DNA of 64,000 nt from Firm-08 sp045546995 (GCA_045546995.1 JAZQDW010000008.1:124001-188000); one strand, 5' to 3'. Shown: positions 1 to 7,769, numbered from the stretch's first letter. Notes: generated by a model not told the origin, from the sequence alone. Program-made: numbers and translations.

Positions 1-1
1 C

Positions 2-640
2 GTCTGCGACGGAATGGGTGGGGCGAACGGCGGTCAGGAGGCCAGTCGAATTGCATCCAATACTGTTGCTGAAATGATCGAGCACTTTTTCGAAACCGAA
101 ACTGCCCCTTATGATGTAACGGGCCTTTTGCGTAAAGCGATTCGCAAAGCAAATGATCTGGTGTACCAAAAGAGCAAAGCTGATCCATCACTGTTCGGTA
201 TGGGAACGACACTTGTTGTTGCAATCGTCGTACATAAAGAATTGTACGTTGCAAACGTCGGCGACAGTAGGGCATATTTGTTTTTTGGAGACACTGTGCA
301 ACAAATTTCGGTGGATCATTCTGCGGTGCAGGAACTCCTTGACCAGGGTATGATTTCCGCCGAAGAGGCTAAAAATCATCCGCAAAAAAATATTATCACA
401 CGCGCCATTGGCGTTGAGGCGATGGTTGAGTTTGACTACTTTACCTATAACTTCGAAAAGGGCGACTGTGTACTACTGTGCACCGACGGCCTTTCGAATT
501 ACTTTAGTGATGTTGAACTTTTATCTTTGTTTAAAGAAAATGAATCAGCAGTTGGAATTACCGAACAATTGATAGCTCATGCAAACGAGCAGGGCGGTCG
601 GGATAATATTACTGCATTATTGATCAAACAAGATTGTTGA
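2..640 (+). CDS. prpC: PP2C-family protein phosphatase, PrpC/Stp type (5' end outside window)
   Basis: Metal-dependent Ser/Thr phosphatase that reverses phosphorylation by the PASTA kinase encoded next to it. The reading frame is open from base 2, before the first ATG at 14. The first residues, VCDGMGG, are the internal PP2C metal-binding motif, so about 20-30 N-terminal residues lie outside the window. Later PP2C signatures are visible: GMGTTLV near residue 65, NVGDSRAYL near 82-90, LCTDGLSN near 155, and GGRDNITALL at the C-terminus with the last metal-binding Asp. The length (212 residues visible) fits the roughly 240-residue bacterial family. The kinase gene starts 15 bases after the stop, matching the prpC-prkC order of Firmicutes. 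Family assignment is secure; the substrate is inferred from context. Confidence 0.93.
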   Translation, partial: VCDGMGGANGGQEASRIASNTVAEMIEHFFETETAPYDVTGLLRKAIRKANDLVYQKSKADPSLFGMGTTLVVAIVVHKELYVANVGDSRAYLFFGDTVQQISVDHSAVQELLDQGMISAEEAKNHPQKNIITRAIGVEAMVEFDYFTYNFEKGDCVLLCTDGLSNYFSDVELLSLFKENESAVGITEQLIAHANEQGGRDNITALLIKQDC

Positions 641-654
641 GTACGGAGGCTACT

Positions 655-2997
655 ATGGAAAGATTTTTGGGACAAACACTGAAAGGTCGTTACCGTTTGA
701 CCGAGATTATCGGTAATGGCGGTATGGCAGTGGTTTATAAAGCGTATGATCAATTACAGGCACAAGAGGTTGCTGTAAAGATTCTTAAGGATGAGTATAT
801 GCGTAACGATGAATTTCGTCGCAGATTTTCCAACGAATCAAAGGCAATTACATTGTTGGCTGATGAAAACATTGTTGATATATATGATGTTTCGTTGGAT
901 GGAGAAGTGCTGTTTATTGCTATGGAGTATTTGGACGGCATTACGCTGAAAGATTACTTTGACGATATTGGCGCACTGGATTGGAAAGAAGCTGTGCACT
1001 ATGTCAAGCAGATTTTAAGCGCCGTTCAGCATGCACACGCACGGGGCGTAGTACACCGTGATTTGAAACCGCAGAATATTATGCTTATGCGCGATGGCAG
1101 TATCAAAGTAATGGATTTTGGTATTGCCCGTGTTGCTGACTATGAAACCCAGAGCATGAGTAAAGAGGCGATCGGTTCGGTTCATTATATCAGCCCGGAG
1201 CAAGCCAGTGGAGACGCTCTTGACGAGCGCACCGATATTTATTCGATCGGTATAATGCTGTACCAACTCTGTACCGGCTATCTGCCGTTTGATGATGAAA
1301 ATGCGGTTTCCGTTGCTTTGATGCAGATTCAGGATCAGCCTGCTTTGCCGAGAGATTTGAAAGAGGATCTTCCCATTGGCCTGGAACAAATCATTTTACG
1401 TGCTATGATGAAAAACCCTGCCGACCGTTATGCGGAGGCGTCCGATATGTTGACAGATCTGGAGCGGATCGAAAACAATCCGGCGCATATGTTTCGATTT
1501 GATGAATACGCAGAAACACCGCAAGAGGAAAAGAAACCCAAAAAGCGCGAACGTATTTTGATTCCTATCGAAAACGAAGAACTTACCGAAAAAGAAAAGA
1601 AACGGCTTTCTACCAAAGGTCCTGTCTGGGGCGGAATTGCCTCGGCTTTTGCGATGTTTTTGTGTGTTTTGATTGGTATGTTTTTGGTTCCGGATGCGGT
1701 CGCAGAAAAGAAATATGAGGTGCCCAACCTGATCAATCAGTTGTTCGATGAGGTTGTTAAAAACCCCGAATACGAAAACTTTGAGATCGTCAAAAAAGGT
1801 GAGAAGCCCAGTGAAAAAACTAAAGGAACCATTCTAAGTCAGTCGGTAGCGGAATTTTCCATGGTTGTAAAAGGTACAAAGATCGAAGTTTTTGTAAGTT
1901 CCGGTTCTTCTATGGTATGTTTGCCCGATATTATCAATATGCCCATTTCCAAGGCCAAGGAATTGCTGGAAGAGAATCAGATCCCGTTTACAACTGTTGA
2001 AAAATACAGCGATAGTGTTGCCAAGGATCACGTTATCTCCACTTCGATTAATGTTGGCGATGAGGTTGATCTGTCTAAGGACGTAGTAACCGTTTATGTC
2101 AGCAAGGGATCGGAGTTTGATCATGTTCGTGTGCCTGATTTGACAGGAAAAACCGTTGATGCTGCCAGACAAGCGGTCGCAAATGCCGGCCTCAGCTTTA
2201 ACAGCCGAGTTGAAGAAGTCTATCACAGTACAATCGCTAAGGGGTTGGTTGTTCGTCAATCTCCCGCCGGTGGTGCGTACGTTGATAAGGGACGTACGGT
2301 TACCATTTATATCAGCAAGGGTCCTGACCCCTCCAAGGAGTCTGAAACCGGTAGTGTTAGCGTAGTTGTTAAATTTGGCGATTCTTATGCAGGACAGACG
2401 GTCAGCATTACGATCAAGCAAGGCGACACGATACTTGGTGCACAGGAAATTTCCTATGAAAATCTTTCTAACGGTACGTATCAGTGGAACGGTTCTGCAG
2501 CTGTCGGTGAGACCGTTACTGTTATTGTAAACGGTGCAGTGCAGCGTAGTGAAACTGTGACCTCCGGATATAAGACGATTAGCATAACCATGGGTGGCGG
2601 AAGCAACGATGAACCGTCCAATCCGACCGATCCTGAGAATCCCGAAAATCCTTCCAATCCGACCGATCCTGAGGATCCCGAAAATCCGTCCAATCCGACC
2701 GATCCCGAGGATCCCAAAAATCCGTCCAATCCGACCGATCCTGAGAATCCCGAAAATCCGTCCAATCCGTCCAATCCTACCAATCCGTCCAATCCGACCG
2801 ATCCTGAGAATCCCGAAAATCCTTCCAATCCGTCCAATCCTACCAATCCTTCCAACCCGTCCAATCCATCTAATCCGTCCAACCCGTCCAATCCATCTAA
2901 TCCGACGGATCCCTCTACCCCCACGAATCCTACGACGCCAACCACTCCCACCACTCCCACAACACCTACGACACCAACAAATCCGACCACACCGTAA
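655..2997 (+). CDS. prkC: Membrane Ser/Thr protein kinase with three PASTA domains (PrkC/IreK type) and repetitive C-terminal tail
   Basis: Eukaryotic-type kinase that senses muropeptides or lipid II outside the cell and phosphorylates cytoplasmic targets. From the N-terminus: a kinase domain with glycine loop GNGGMAVVYK (about 20-30), the AVKIL lysine, HRDLKPQN (about 133), DFG (about 153) and HYISPEQA; a charged juxtamembrane linker; one membrane span (about 325-347); three PASTA repeats (about 356-560); a small beta-rich segment (about 565-645); then about 125 residues of Pro/Asn/Ser/Thr/Asp/Glu repeats to the end. I chose ATG 655 because GGAGG (645-649) lies five bases upstream; a TTG at 634 overlaps prpC and lacks a ribosome site. 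The tail is unusual: PrkC proteins normally end soon after the last PASTA domain. It has no LPXTG signal, so it is probably an extracellular wall-spanning stalk, which is inference. Confidence 0.93.
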   Translation: MERFLGQTLKGRYRLTEIIGNGGMAVVYKAYDQLQAQEVAVKILKDEYMRNDEFRRRFSNESKAITLLADENIVDIYDVSLDGEVLFIAMEYLDGITLKDYFDDIGALDWKEAVHYVKQILSAVQHAHARGVVHRDLKPQNIMLMRDGSIKVMDFGIARVADYETQSMSKEAIGSVHYISPEQASGDALDERTDIYSIGIMLYQLCTGYLPFDDENAVSVALMQIQDQPALPRDLKEDLPIGLEQIILRAMMKNPADRYAEASDMLTDLERIENNPAHMFRFDEYAETPQEEKKPKKRERILIPIENEELTEKEKKRLSTKGPVWGGIASAFAMFLCVLIGMFLVPDAVAEKKYEVPNLINQLFDEVVKNPEYENFEIVKKGEKPSEKTKGTILSQSVAEFSMVVKGTKIEVFVSSGSSMVCLPDIINMPISKAKELLEENQIPFTTVEKYSDSVAKDHVISTSINVGDEVDLSKDVVTVYVSKGSEFDHVRVPDLTGKTVDAARQAVANAGLSFNSRVEEVYHSTIAKGLVVRQSPAGGAYVDKGRTVTIYISKGPDPSKESETGSVSVVVKFGDSYAGQTVSITIKQGDTILGAQEISYENLSNGTYQWNGSAAVGETVTVIVNGAVQRSETVTSGYKTISITMGGGSNDEPSNPTDPENPENPSNPTDPEDPENPSNPTDPEDPKNPSNPTDPENPENPSNPSNPTNPSNPTDPENPENPSNPSNPTNPSNPSNPSNPSNPSNPSNPTDPSTPTNPTTPTTPTTPTTPTTPTNPTTP
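2614..2994 (+). repeat. Degenerate short tandem repeats encoding the NPS/NPT/DPENP tail of PrkC
   Basis: About 380 bases built from variations of a 9-base unit (AATCCGTCC, AATCCGACC, AATCCTACC) with interspersed GATCCTGAGAATCCCGAA blocks, ending in ACxCCx units that encode Thr-Pro. The units translate as NPS, NPT, DPENPEN, DPEDPEN and TPTTPTTP. Near-identical DNA in neighbouring units suggests expansion by slippage or unequal recombination, so copy number may vary between strains. Open frames on the other strand and in other frames here are by-products of the repetition. Confidence 0.85.
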
Positions 2998-3008
2998 GGA
3001 TATAATTT

Positions 3009-3902
3009 ATGCAAGGAATTATAATTCAAAATCTTTCGGGATTATATCAAGTGCTTGAGGACAATGGTGAAGTGTATCGCTGTCGCGCCCGTGGTATTTT
3101 CAGAAAAAATAAGACTACGTTGTCTGCGGGGGATCGGGTTGAATTTGAAGTTTTGAGCGGCAACGAAGGTATAATAGAAACTTTATTGCCACGCAGAAAT
3201 GAATTTATTCGGCCCAATGTATCAAACGTTGATATGATTTGTTACATAGTTTCATCACGCTTTCCACAGCCCGATCCGTTTTTGATTGACAAAATGACAG
3301 TTCTTGCCAAGCTGAAGGGCGTGGAAATCGTGCTGATTCTTAACAAATTGGATCTTGATGTTGATCATTCGGCACGAAATATTGTGCGGCAGTATGCTGA
3401 TCTTGGCTATAATGTGTTGGAATGTACGGCAACCGATATGACCAAAGCAAACGAGATTTTGGAACTCACGCGCGGAAAAATTGCCGTATTGACCGGTAAC
3501 ACGGGTGTTGGTAAGTCCAGCATTTTAAACACGTTGGGGCTTGGCGTTAATGCAAAAGTCAGTGATATTTCCGAAAAGCTGGGACGTGGCCGTCATACGA
3601 CAAGAGAGGTTACGTTTTATCTGCGTACCGACGGTGGTCTGCTTGCCGATTCGCCCGGCTTTGGTAATGTGGACATTACACTCGAAGCTGATTTGACGGC
3701 TGACAACCTGGCGGAGCATTTTGCGGAATTTTTGCCATGGATTTCTCAGTGCAGATTCGCAGATTGCACGCATACCGGTGAATCCGGTTGTGTCTTGCGT
3801 GATAAAGTGTCAAGCGGCGATATTTCAGAAAGTCGCTATCACAGCTATTGCTTGATGTACGAAGCGCTTAAACAGCGGGATAAGGCAAACTATTCAAAAT
3901 GA
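3009..3902 (+). CDS. rsgA: Small ribosomal subunit biogenesis GTPase RsgA
   Basis: Circularly permuted GTPase that checks late 30S subunit maturation. An N-terminal OB fold (about 1-70) is followed by a permuted G domain in which NKLD (G4, about 112-115) precedes the P-loop GNTGVGKSS (about 162-170) and the DSPGFG switch (about 217). A zinc knuckle follows, with Cys at CRFADCTH (about 247-254) and the distal GESGC. The length of 297 is typical. AAGGA lies just upstream of the ATG, and the gene begins 11 bases after prkC, reproducing the Bacillus prpC-prkC-rsgA (cpgA) operon; the kinase is known to phosphorylate this GTPase in Bacillus. The rpe and thiN genes that follow in Bacillus are absent, and a strong terminator follows at once. 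Confidence 0.97.
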   Translation: MQGIIIQNLSGLYQVLEDNGEVYRCRARGIFRKNKTTLSAGDRVEFEVLSGNEGIIETLLPRRNEFIRPNVSNVDMICYIVSSRFPQPDPFLIDKMTVLAKLKGVEIVLILNKLDLDVDHSARNIVRQYADLGYNVLECTATDMTKANEILELTRGKIAVLTGNTGVGKSSILNTLGLGVNAKVSDISEKLGRGRHTTREVTFYLRTDGGLLADSPGFGNVDITLEADLTADNLAEHFAEFLPWISQCRFADCTHTGESGCVLRDKVSSGDISESRYHSYCLMYEALKQRDKANYSK

Positions 3903-3939
3903 AAAATGGTGCAAACCGATCGGTTTGCACCATTTTTTT
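3902..3939 (+). terminator. Strong rho-independent terminator after rsgA (perfect palindrome)
   Basis: An 18-base-pair perfectly self-complementary stem (3902-3919 with 3920-3937) whose GC-rich core is GGTGCAAACCGA, followed by a T run. It starts at the rsgA stop codon and closes the prpC-prkC-rsgA transcript. A long ORF that appears to begin at 3899 reads through it, so I reject that start. Confidence 0.9.
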
Positions 3940-3985
3940 ATGTTTGCCATATATTGGATTAAGAAACAGAAAGGTTGTGAAGGCG

Positions 3986-4141
3986 TTGAAAAGAAGCGGT
4001 GGACGTGGTGCCTCGCCTTTTGTGCTGTTGAGTCTGGCATTTGCGCTCGGAATTCTCACATCGGTATTTTTACCTGATATTCTATTGATTGTAATGCTGA
4101 CGGCAATCTTGCTGTTTTTGTGTATTTTATTTTTGAGATAG
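3986..4141 (+). CDS. Small basic membrane protein of unknown function upstream of spoVM
   Basis: A roughly 51-residue protein with a Lys/Arg/Gly-rich start (KRSGGRGAS) and two hydrophobic stretches (about 11-27 and 30-50) separated by a short turn with LPD, giving a hairpin-like membrane protein. The start is uncertain: TTG 3986 with AAAGG 11 bases upstream, or GTG 3977. An ATG at 3899 lies inside the terminator stem and is unlikely. The stop codon touches the GGAGGG ribosome site of spoVM, so the two are probably co-transcribed and translationally coupled. I do not recognise the family. The position between rsgA and spoVM suggests a sporulation or envelope role, which is inference. Confidence 0.55.
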   Translation: MKRSGGRGASPFVLLSLAFALGILTSVFLPDILLIVMLTAILLFLCILFLR

Positions 4142-4153
4142 GAGGGTGAAAAA

Positions 4154-4222
4154 ATGAAAGTGTTAATTTATCAGCCGTCTCGATTTGTTTCGGGGATTTT
4201 AAAAAGAATTTTCCGAATCTAA
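4154..4222 (+). CDS. spoVM: Stage V sporulation protein M, SpoVM-like 22-residue amphipathic peptide
   Basis: SpoVM is a tiny amphipathic helix that recognises the convex forespore membrane and anchors the coat ATPase SpoIVA. This 22-codon ORF has a textbook ribosome site (GGAGGG, 4141-4146, seven bases from ATG). The peptide begins MKVLIYQP and continues RFVSGILKRIF. Against the Bacillus peptide as I recall it, the segment aligns with KFLGGIVRAML after the helix-breaking proline, with one residue inserted and the C-terminus about four residues shorter. Synteny is strong: Bacillus spoVM lies downstream of prpC-prkC-rsgA. The next gene is a SipL-like protein, which also binds SpoIVA in clostridia. 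The gene is short enough for standard gene callers to miss. Confidence 0.78.
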   Translation: MKVLIYQPSRFVSGILKRIFRI

Positions 4223-4225
4223 AAA

Positions 4226-4254
4226 TCATATTTGGTATTCATAATTCATAGTCT
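4226..4254 (+). promoter_or_regulatory. Candidate sigma-E-type sporulation promoter for sipL
   Basis: TCATATT at 4226-4232 fits the sigma-E -35 consensus (KMATATT). After 14 bases, CATAGTCT at 4247-4254 matches six of eight positions of the -10 consensus (CATACAMT). The predicted start near 4261 leaves a leader of under 20 nt before the AAAGGAG ribosome site. sipL is mother-cell expressed in Clostridioides difficile, so a sigma-E promoter is expected. Motif match only. Confidence 0.4.
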
Positions 4255-4277
4255 TAAAATGAAAGGAGTATGAATTT

Positions 4278-5786
4278 ATGGAATTTCAAGCAAAGTATTG
4301 TGATGTGTTTACACCTGAAACAATTTACGAAAACTACATAGAGGATAAACTTGAGCAGGAGGTAGTAATTCCTGATTATCTGAGCAATGCATTAAAAATT
4401 GTCCAGTGTGAGGCAGAAGCGCAGATTCTTGATAAGACTGTTGATGAAGATAGAATCGTTCTTGAAGGTCTATGTGTCTGGAAAATTTTATACGTATCAG
4501 ATGAGGATTCTTTGCTGCATACTATCAGTTGCGAGCGACCGTTTACCGAACATTTTTCTACAACTGTCACCGGAAACCTGCGGTTTAAAGTGAAAATGAA
4601 AAATGTGATCTGCAAGTTGCTCAGCCCACAAAAGGCGTGTTGTAAAGCAACGATTTGTTTGGCGGTGCAACTGACGGAAAATCATTGTCATTCTGTTGTG
4701 AGTCCTGTTGAAGACGTTCTGTTACAGCAAAAATCCGAATGTTTGACGGTAATGCAGCCGATCGGCGAAGGCGAAAGAGAGTTTAAGATAATCGGTGAAA
4801 TACCTTTGAAACAACGTTCGGATTATAAGGTGTATAAGGCTACGTCTTGCCTGCATGTAAAAGAACGTCGCTGTATGGATGGCAAGGTATTGATCAAAGG
4901 TGTATGCAAAAGCCGAGTGGTGCTGTTGTCCGGTGAAAATCGCTTTGCCGAATGTATGGAAATTGAATCAAATTTCAGTCAGGTTCTCGAGATGGAAGGC
5001 GCGGCAGAAAATCATCTTGCGTCTGTTATGATCATATCAACAGATTGCAATACGGTGATGAACGAGGAGCAGGGGCAATCGGTTTTGCTGCTTCATACGA
5101 CTGTTTTGGCGCAGATTTCATTGTTTATGCCGGATAAAGTCGACTTTTTGCTGGATGCATATCATTCCGAAGCAGAGGTCGACGTAGAGCATACAGAGAT
5201 TTCGTATTATTCGAAGATACTGAATTTTGAACTGCCTACGCGTTGTTCGAGAAATATCCCGATGAACACAAGTGGTATTACCGTTTTGTACACAGAAGCG
5301 GAAGGCGATGTGGATAAAATTTCCGTTCAGGATGATTTGATGATCGTTGAAGGAAAGATCAACGTCAATTTTGTTTGTTTGCTCGACAGTGAAGTGGTTA
5401 AAACGGTCTATGCAATGCCGTTTCAGGTTACACATAAAAACAGTGATCGTTTTGATCGAATGAAATGTGATGCGACGGTTTCTGTAGATGATCTCCAGTT
5501 TGTAATTATCAACGACTCGGAAATTGAGGTGAGTTGTGAGTGCCGAATTTCGACACTTGCTTGCTTGATTAAAGATCGCGCGGCATTAAAACGTATGGAA
5601 CTCAAAGAAAAGAAAGCGGATAACAAAGCTGATGCATCGCTTGTTCTATATTATGCCCAAGCAGGTGAAAGTCTGTGGGAAATCGGCAAAAAGTATCGCG
5701 TATCGATGCATTCTTTGCGTGAGAATAACCAGCTGCAGGACGATATGATTTCAGAAGAAACATTGTTGTTTATCAGCAAAAATTGA
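4278..5786 (+). CDS. sipL: SipL-like spore morphogenesis protein (SPOCS/DUF3794 domains plus C-terminal LysM)
   Basis: SipL is the clostridial functional counterpart of SpoVID: it binds SpoIVA and drives coat encasement around the forespore. The 502-residue protein has long beta-rich N-terminal and central regions of SPOCS/DUF3794 character (for example the CEAEAQILDKT and ATVSVDDLQF-type strands) and a LysM domain at about 457-502, with AGESLWEIGKKYRVS and a typical LLFISK end. No signal peptide is seen, as expected for a mother-cell cytosolic protein. The start is ATG 4278 with GGAG nine bases upstream; an ATG at 4270 is out of frame. It follows spoVM by 55 bases, placing two SpoIVA partners side by side. 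Domain content is confident; orthology to SipL rests on architecture and neighbourhood. Confidence 0.85.
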   Translation: MEFQAKYCDVFTPETIYENYIEDKLEQEVVIPDYLSNALKIVQCEAEAQILDKTVDEDRIVLEGLCVWKILYVSDEDSLLHTISCERPFTEHFSTTVTGNLRFKVKMKNVICKLLSPQKACCKATICLAVQLTENHCHSVVSPVEDVLLQQKSECLTVMQPIGEGEREFKIIGEIPLKQRSDYKVYKATSCLHVKERRCMDGKVLIKGVCKSRVVLLSGENRFAECMEIESNFSQVLEMEGAAENHLASVMIISTDCNTVMNEEQGQSVLLLHTTVLAQISLFMPDKVDFLLDAYHSEAEVDVEHTEISYYSKILNFELPTRCSRNIPMNTSGITVLYTEAEGDVDKISVQDDLMIVEGKINVNFVCLLDSEVVKTVYAMPFQVTHKNSDRFDRMKCDATVSVDDLQFVIINDSEIEVSCECRISTLACLIKDRAALKRMELKEKKADNKADASLVLYYAQAGESLWEIGKKYRVSMHSLRENNQLQDDMISEETLLFISKN

Positions 5787-5789
5787 TTT

Positions 5790-5862
5790 AAGAGCAGTAC
5801 AAAAGGTGTGCTTGTTTGGAAATTGATCTTTCCGGTGAGTGTTCCTTGTACTGCTCTTTTTT
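5790..5862 (+). terminator. Long stem-loop terminator after sipL with an inner hairpin
   Basis: A 13-bp stem (AAGAGCAGTACAA at 5790-5802 with its complement at 5846-5858) is followed by a T run. The 43-base loop is unusually large and contains its own small hairpin (GGAAA...TTTCC). It probably terminates sipL transcription; the compound shape is unusual. Confidence 0.7.
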
Positions 5863-5891
5863 GTATTTATTAAATAATTTAACACTATATA

Positions 5892-5920
5892 TAGACAAAA
5901 ATACTTTTTTGAGATATAAT
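5892..5920 (+). promoter_or_regulatory. Vegetative (sigma-A type) promoter for the miaB operon
   Basis: TAGACA at 5892-5897, a 17-base spacer and a perfect TATAAT at 5915-5920, 37 bases before the miaB ATG and downstream of the sipL terminator. Probably drives miaB, the ylbF-family gene and the mut genes. Confidence 0.7.
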
Positions 5921-5957
5921 AAACATATCTATATGATTTTTTAGGAATTGTGCGAAA

Positions 5958-7349
5958 ATGAGTGAAGAAAAAATGTACGATCAAAAGCAATACATAGAAA
6001 AAGTGTACAATATTGTGCATCAATATACCCATCAACCTTTGGCTTGTGTGATGACCTACGGATGCCAGCAAAACGTTAGTGACAGCGAAAAAATCATGGG
6101 CTTCTTAGAGGCTATGGGCTATGGTTTTACAGAAGATACTGCCAAGGCTGATTTGATTTTATTGAACACCTGTGCCGTCAGAGAACATGCTGAATTGAAG
6201 ATATACGGAAATGTGGGCGCTCTGAAACATTTGAAAGAAAAGAAACCGGAAATGGTAATTGCATTATGTGGTTGCATGATGCAGCAGGAGCACGTACAAG
6301 CGTTTATCAAAAGTAAATTTCGGCACGTTGATATGGTTTTCGGCCCCAGTCTGCACGTGCAGTTTCCGAAAATGCTTGCCGCTGTTCTGGAGCGCCGTAT
6401 CAAGATTTATGACCGAAGTGAGATTTTGGACGTCGTCGAAGGTTTGCCTGTTCGCAGAGAAGAACAAGGGAAGGCTTGGGTGACGGTAATGTATGGATGC
6501 AATAATTTTTGCACCTATTGTATCGTGCCGCACGTTCGAGGGAGAGAGCGCAGCCGCAAAAGTGAAGACATTATTCAAGAGGTACGCTCGCTGGTTGAAC
6601 AAGGATATAAGGATATTACTTTGCTTGGACAAAACGTTAATTCCTATGGCAAGGACTTAGATGAACAGATCGATTTTTCGGATCTTTTGCGGAAAATCAA
6701 TGATATTCCGGGTGAGTTCTGGATTCGTTTCGTTACCAGTCATCCGAAGGATTGTACCCACAAACTGATCGACACTATGCGGGATTGTGACAAGGTATGC
6801 AATCATTTGCAACTACCGGTTCAATCGGGAAGTAGCGAGGTTTTGCGCCGCATGAATCGCAAATACACCCGTGAGGATTATTTGTCATTGATCGAATATG
6901 CCAAACAACAAATTCCGGAGCTGGCGATCACCAGTGATATTATCGTTGGTTTTCCGGGTGAAACAGATGAACAATTTGAGGAGACGATCTCGTTGATCGA
7001 GCAAGTCGAGTACGATAATCTGTTTACTTTTATCTACTCCAAGCGTAAGGGTACGCCGGCAGCGGAAATGGAGGATCAGATTCCGCCGGAAGAACAGCAA
7101 CGACGGTTTCAACGATTGCTTGATATTCAGACGCCGATTTGCAGGAAGAAAAATTTGCTTTATGAAGGTAAGACGGTCAAGGTGTTTGCTGAATCTGTCA
7201 GCAAAACAGACGATCATATGCTCAGCGGGCATACGCAAAGCGGCAAAAAGGTTGATTTTAAGGCGCCGACTGATTGCATAGGGAAAATTGTTGACGTCGA
7301 GATTACAAAGGCTAAAACGTGGTTTTTACAAGGTGAAATGAAAGGATGA
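5958..7349 (+). CDS. miaB: tRNA-2-methylthio-N6-dimethylallyladenosine synthase MiaB
   Basis: Radical-SAM methylthiotransferase that converts i6A37 to ms2i6A37 in tRNAs reading UNN codons. The N-terminal MTTase domain holds three cluster cysteines (TYGCQQN, NTCAVRE, LCGCMMQ). The radical-SAM motif is CNNFCTYC near residue 178, followed by IVPHVRGRERSR. The C-terminal TRAM domain lies at about 390-463. The length of 463 is typical. Its substrate-making partner miaA lies in the same run of genes (12328-13254), and the Bacillus neighbour ymcA is mirrored by the next gene. The start is ATG 5958 with AGGA about a dozen bases upstream; ATG 5973 is an alternative. Confidence 0.97.
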   Translation: MSEEKMYDQKQYIEKVYNIVHQYTHQPLACVMTYGCQQNVSDSEKIMGFLEAMGYGFTEDTAKADLILLNTCAVREHAELKIYGNVGALKHLKEKKPEMVIALCGCMMQQEHVQAFIKSKFRHVDMVFGPSLHVQFPKMLAAVLERRIKIYDRSEILDVVEGLPVRREEQGKAWVTVMYGCNNFCTYCIVPHVRGRERSRKSEDIIQEVRSLVEQGYKDITLLGQNVNSYGKDLDEQIDFSDLLRKINDIPGEFWIRFVTSHPKDCTHKLIDTMRDCDKVCNHLQLPVQSGSSEVLRRMNRKYTREDYLSLIEYAKQQIPELAITSDIIVGFPGETDEQFEETISLIEQVEYDNLFTFIYSKRKGTPAAEMEDQIPPEEQQRRFQRLLDIQTPICRKKNLLYEGKTVKVFAESVSKTDDHMLSGHTQSGKKVDFKAPTDCIGKIVDVEITKAKTWFLQGEMKG

Positions 7350-7355
7350 TTTGAC

Positions 7356-7745
7356 ATGGAAAAGATTATTGAAAAAGCAAAAGAATTAGGCGCATTGATT
7401 GAGCAAAGTGAAATTATTCAAAAACAACGCGCTGCAAAAAAAGAGTTTGACACAAATGCCGAACTTCAAGAATTGATTGGTGCGTTTAATATGGCAAAGC
7501 TTGCCTTGATGAATGAATCCAATAAGGACAAGCCCGATGCCGAAAAAACCGAGCAACTTCGTCTCCAGACTACCGAAGCCTACGAAAAAGTGATGCAGCA
7601 TCCCGTGATGCAACAGCTCAATGATGCGGAGATTACCCTGGAAGGCTTACTCAATCAGATCAACGGCATCTTGCAGCAAAGTGTCACCGGTGAGGAACCC
7701 GGCGGCTGTACCCATAATTGCGCCACTTGTAGCGGCTGTCACTAA
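7356..7745 (+). CDS. YlbF/YmcA-family protein with C-terminal cysteine cluster
   Basis: A 129-residue helical protein of the YlbF/YmcA (Com_YlbF) family. In Bacillus, YmcA and YlbF join YaaT in the Fe-S-containing complex that modulates RNase Y cleavage and entry into sporulation, competence and biofilm formation. The body is charged helices (about 1-105). The tail contains CTHNCATCSGC, four cysteines in 11 residues and a final His, suited to binding a metal or Fe-S cluster. It begins six bases after miaB, as ymcA does in Bacillus. Family membership is confident; whether it acts as YmcA or YlbF cannot be told from sequence. Confidence 0.85.
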   Translation: MEKIIEKAKELGALIEQSEIIQKQRAAKKEFDTNAELQELIGAFNMAKLALMNESNKDKPDAEKTEQLRLQTTEAYEKVMQHPVMQQLNDAEITLEGLLNQINGILQQSVTGEEPGGCTHNCATCSGCH

Positions 7746-7769
7746 GTTATAAAGAAACGGAGAAAAACG

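Noticed and set aside
2614..2994. Repeats resembling a CRISPR array
   Set aside because: Units are 9-36 bases, continuous, in frame within prkC and without unique spacers or cas genes.
2481..3029. Long - strand ORF rich in Gly/Val/Leu/Asp repeats and a + strand Ile-Arg-Pro frame over the same bases
   Set aside because: Both are alternate-frame readings of the DNA repeats encoding the PrkC tail; no ribosome site or independent codon pattern.
3899..3985. N-terminal extension of the small membrane protein from ATG 3899
   Set aside because: It would be translated through the perfect rsgA terminator stem and has no ribosome site; a later start is more likely.
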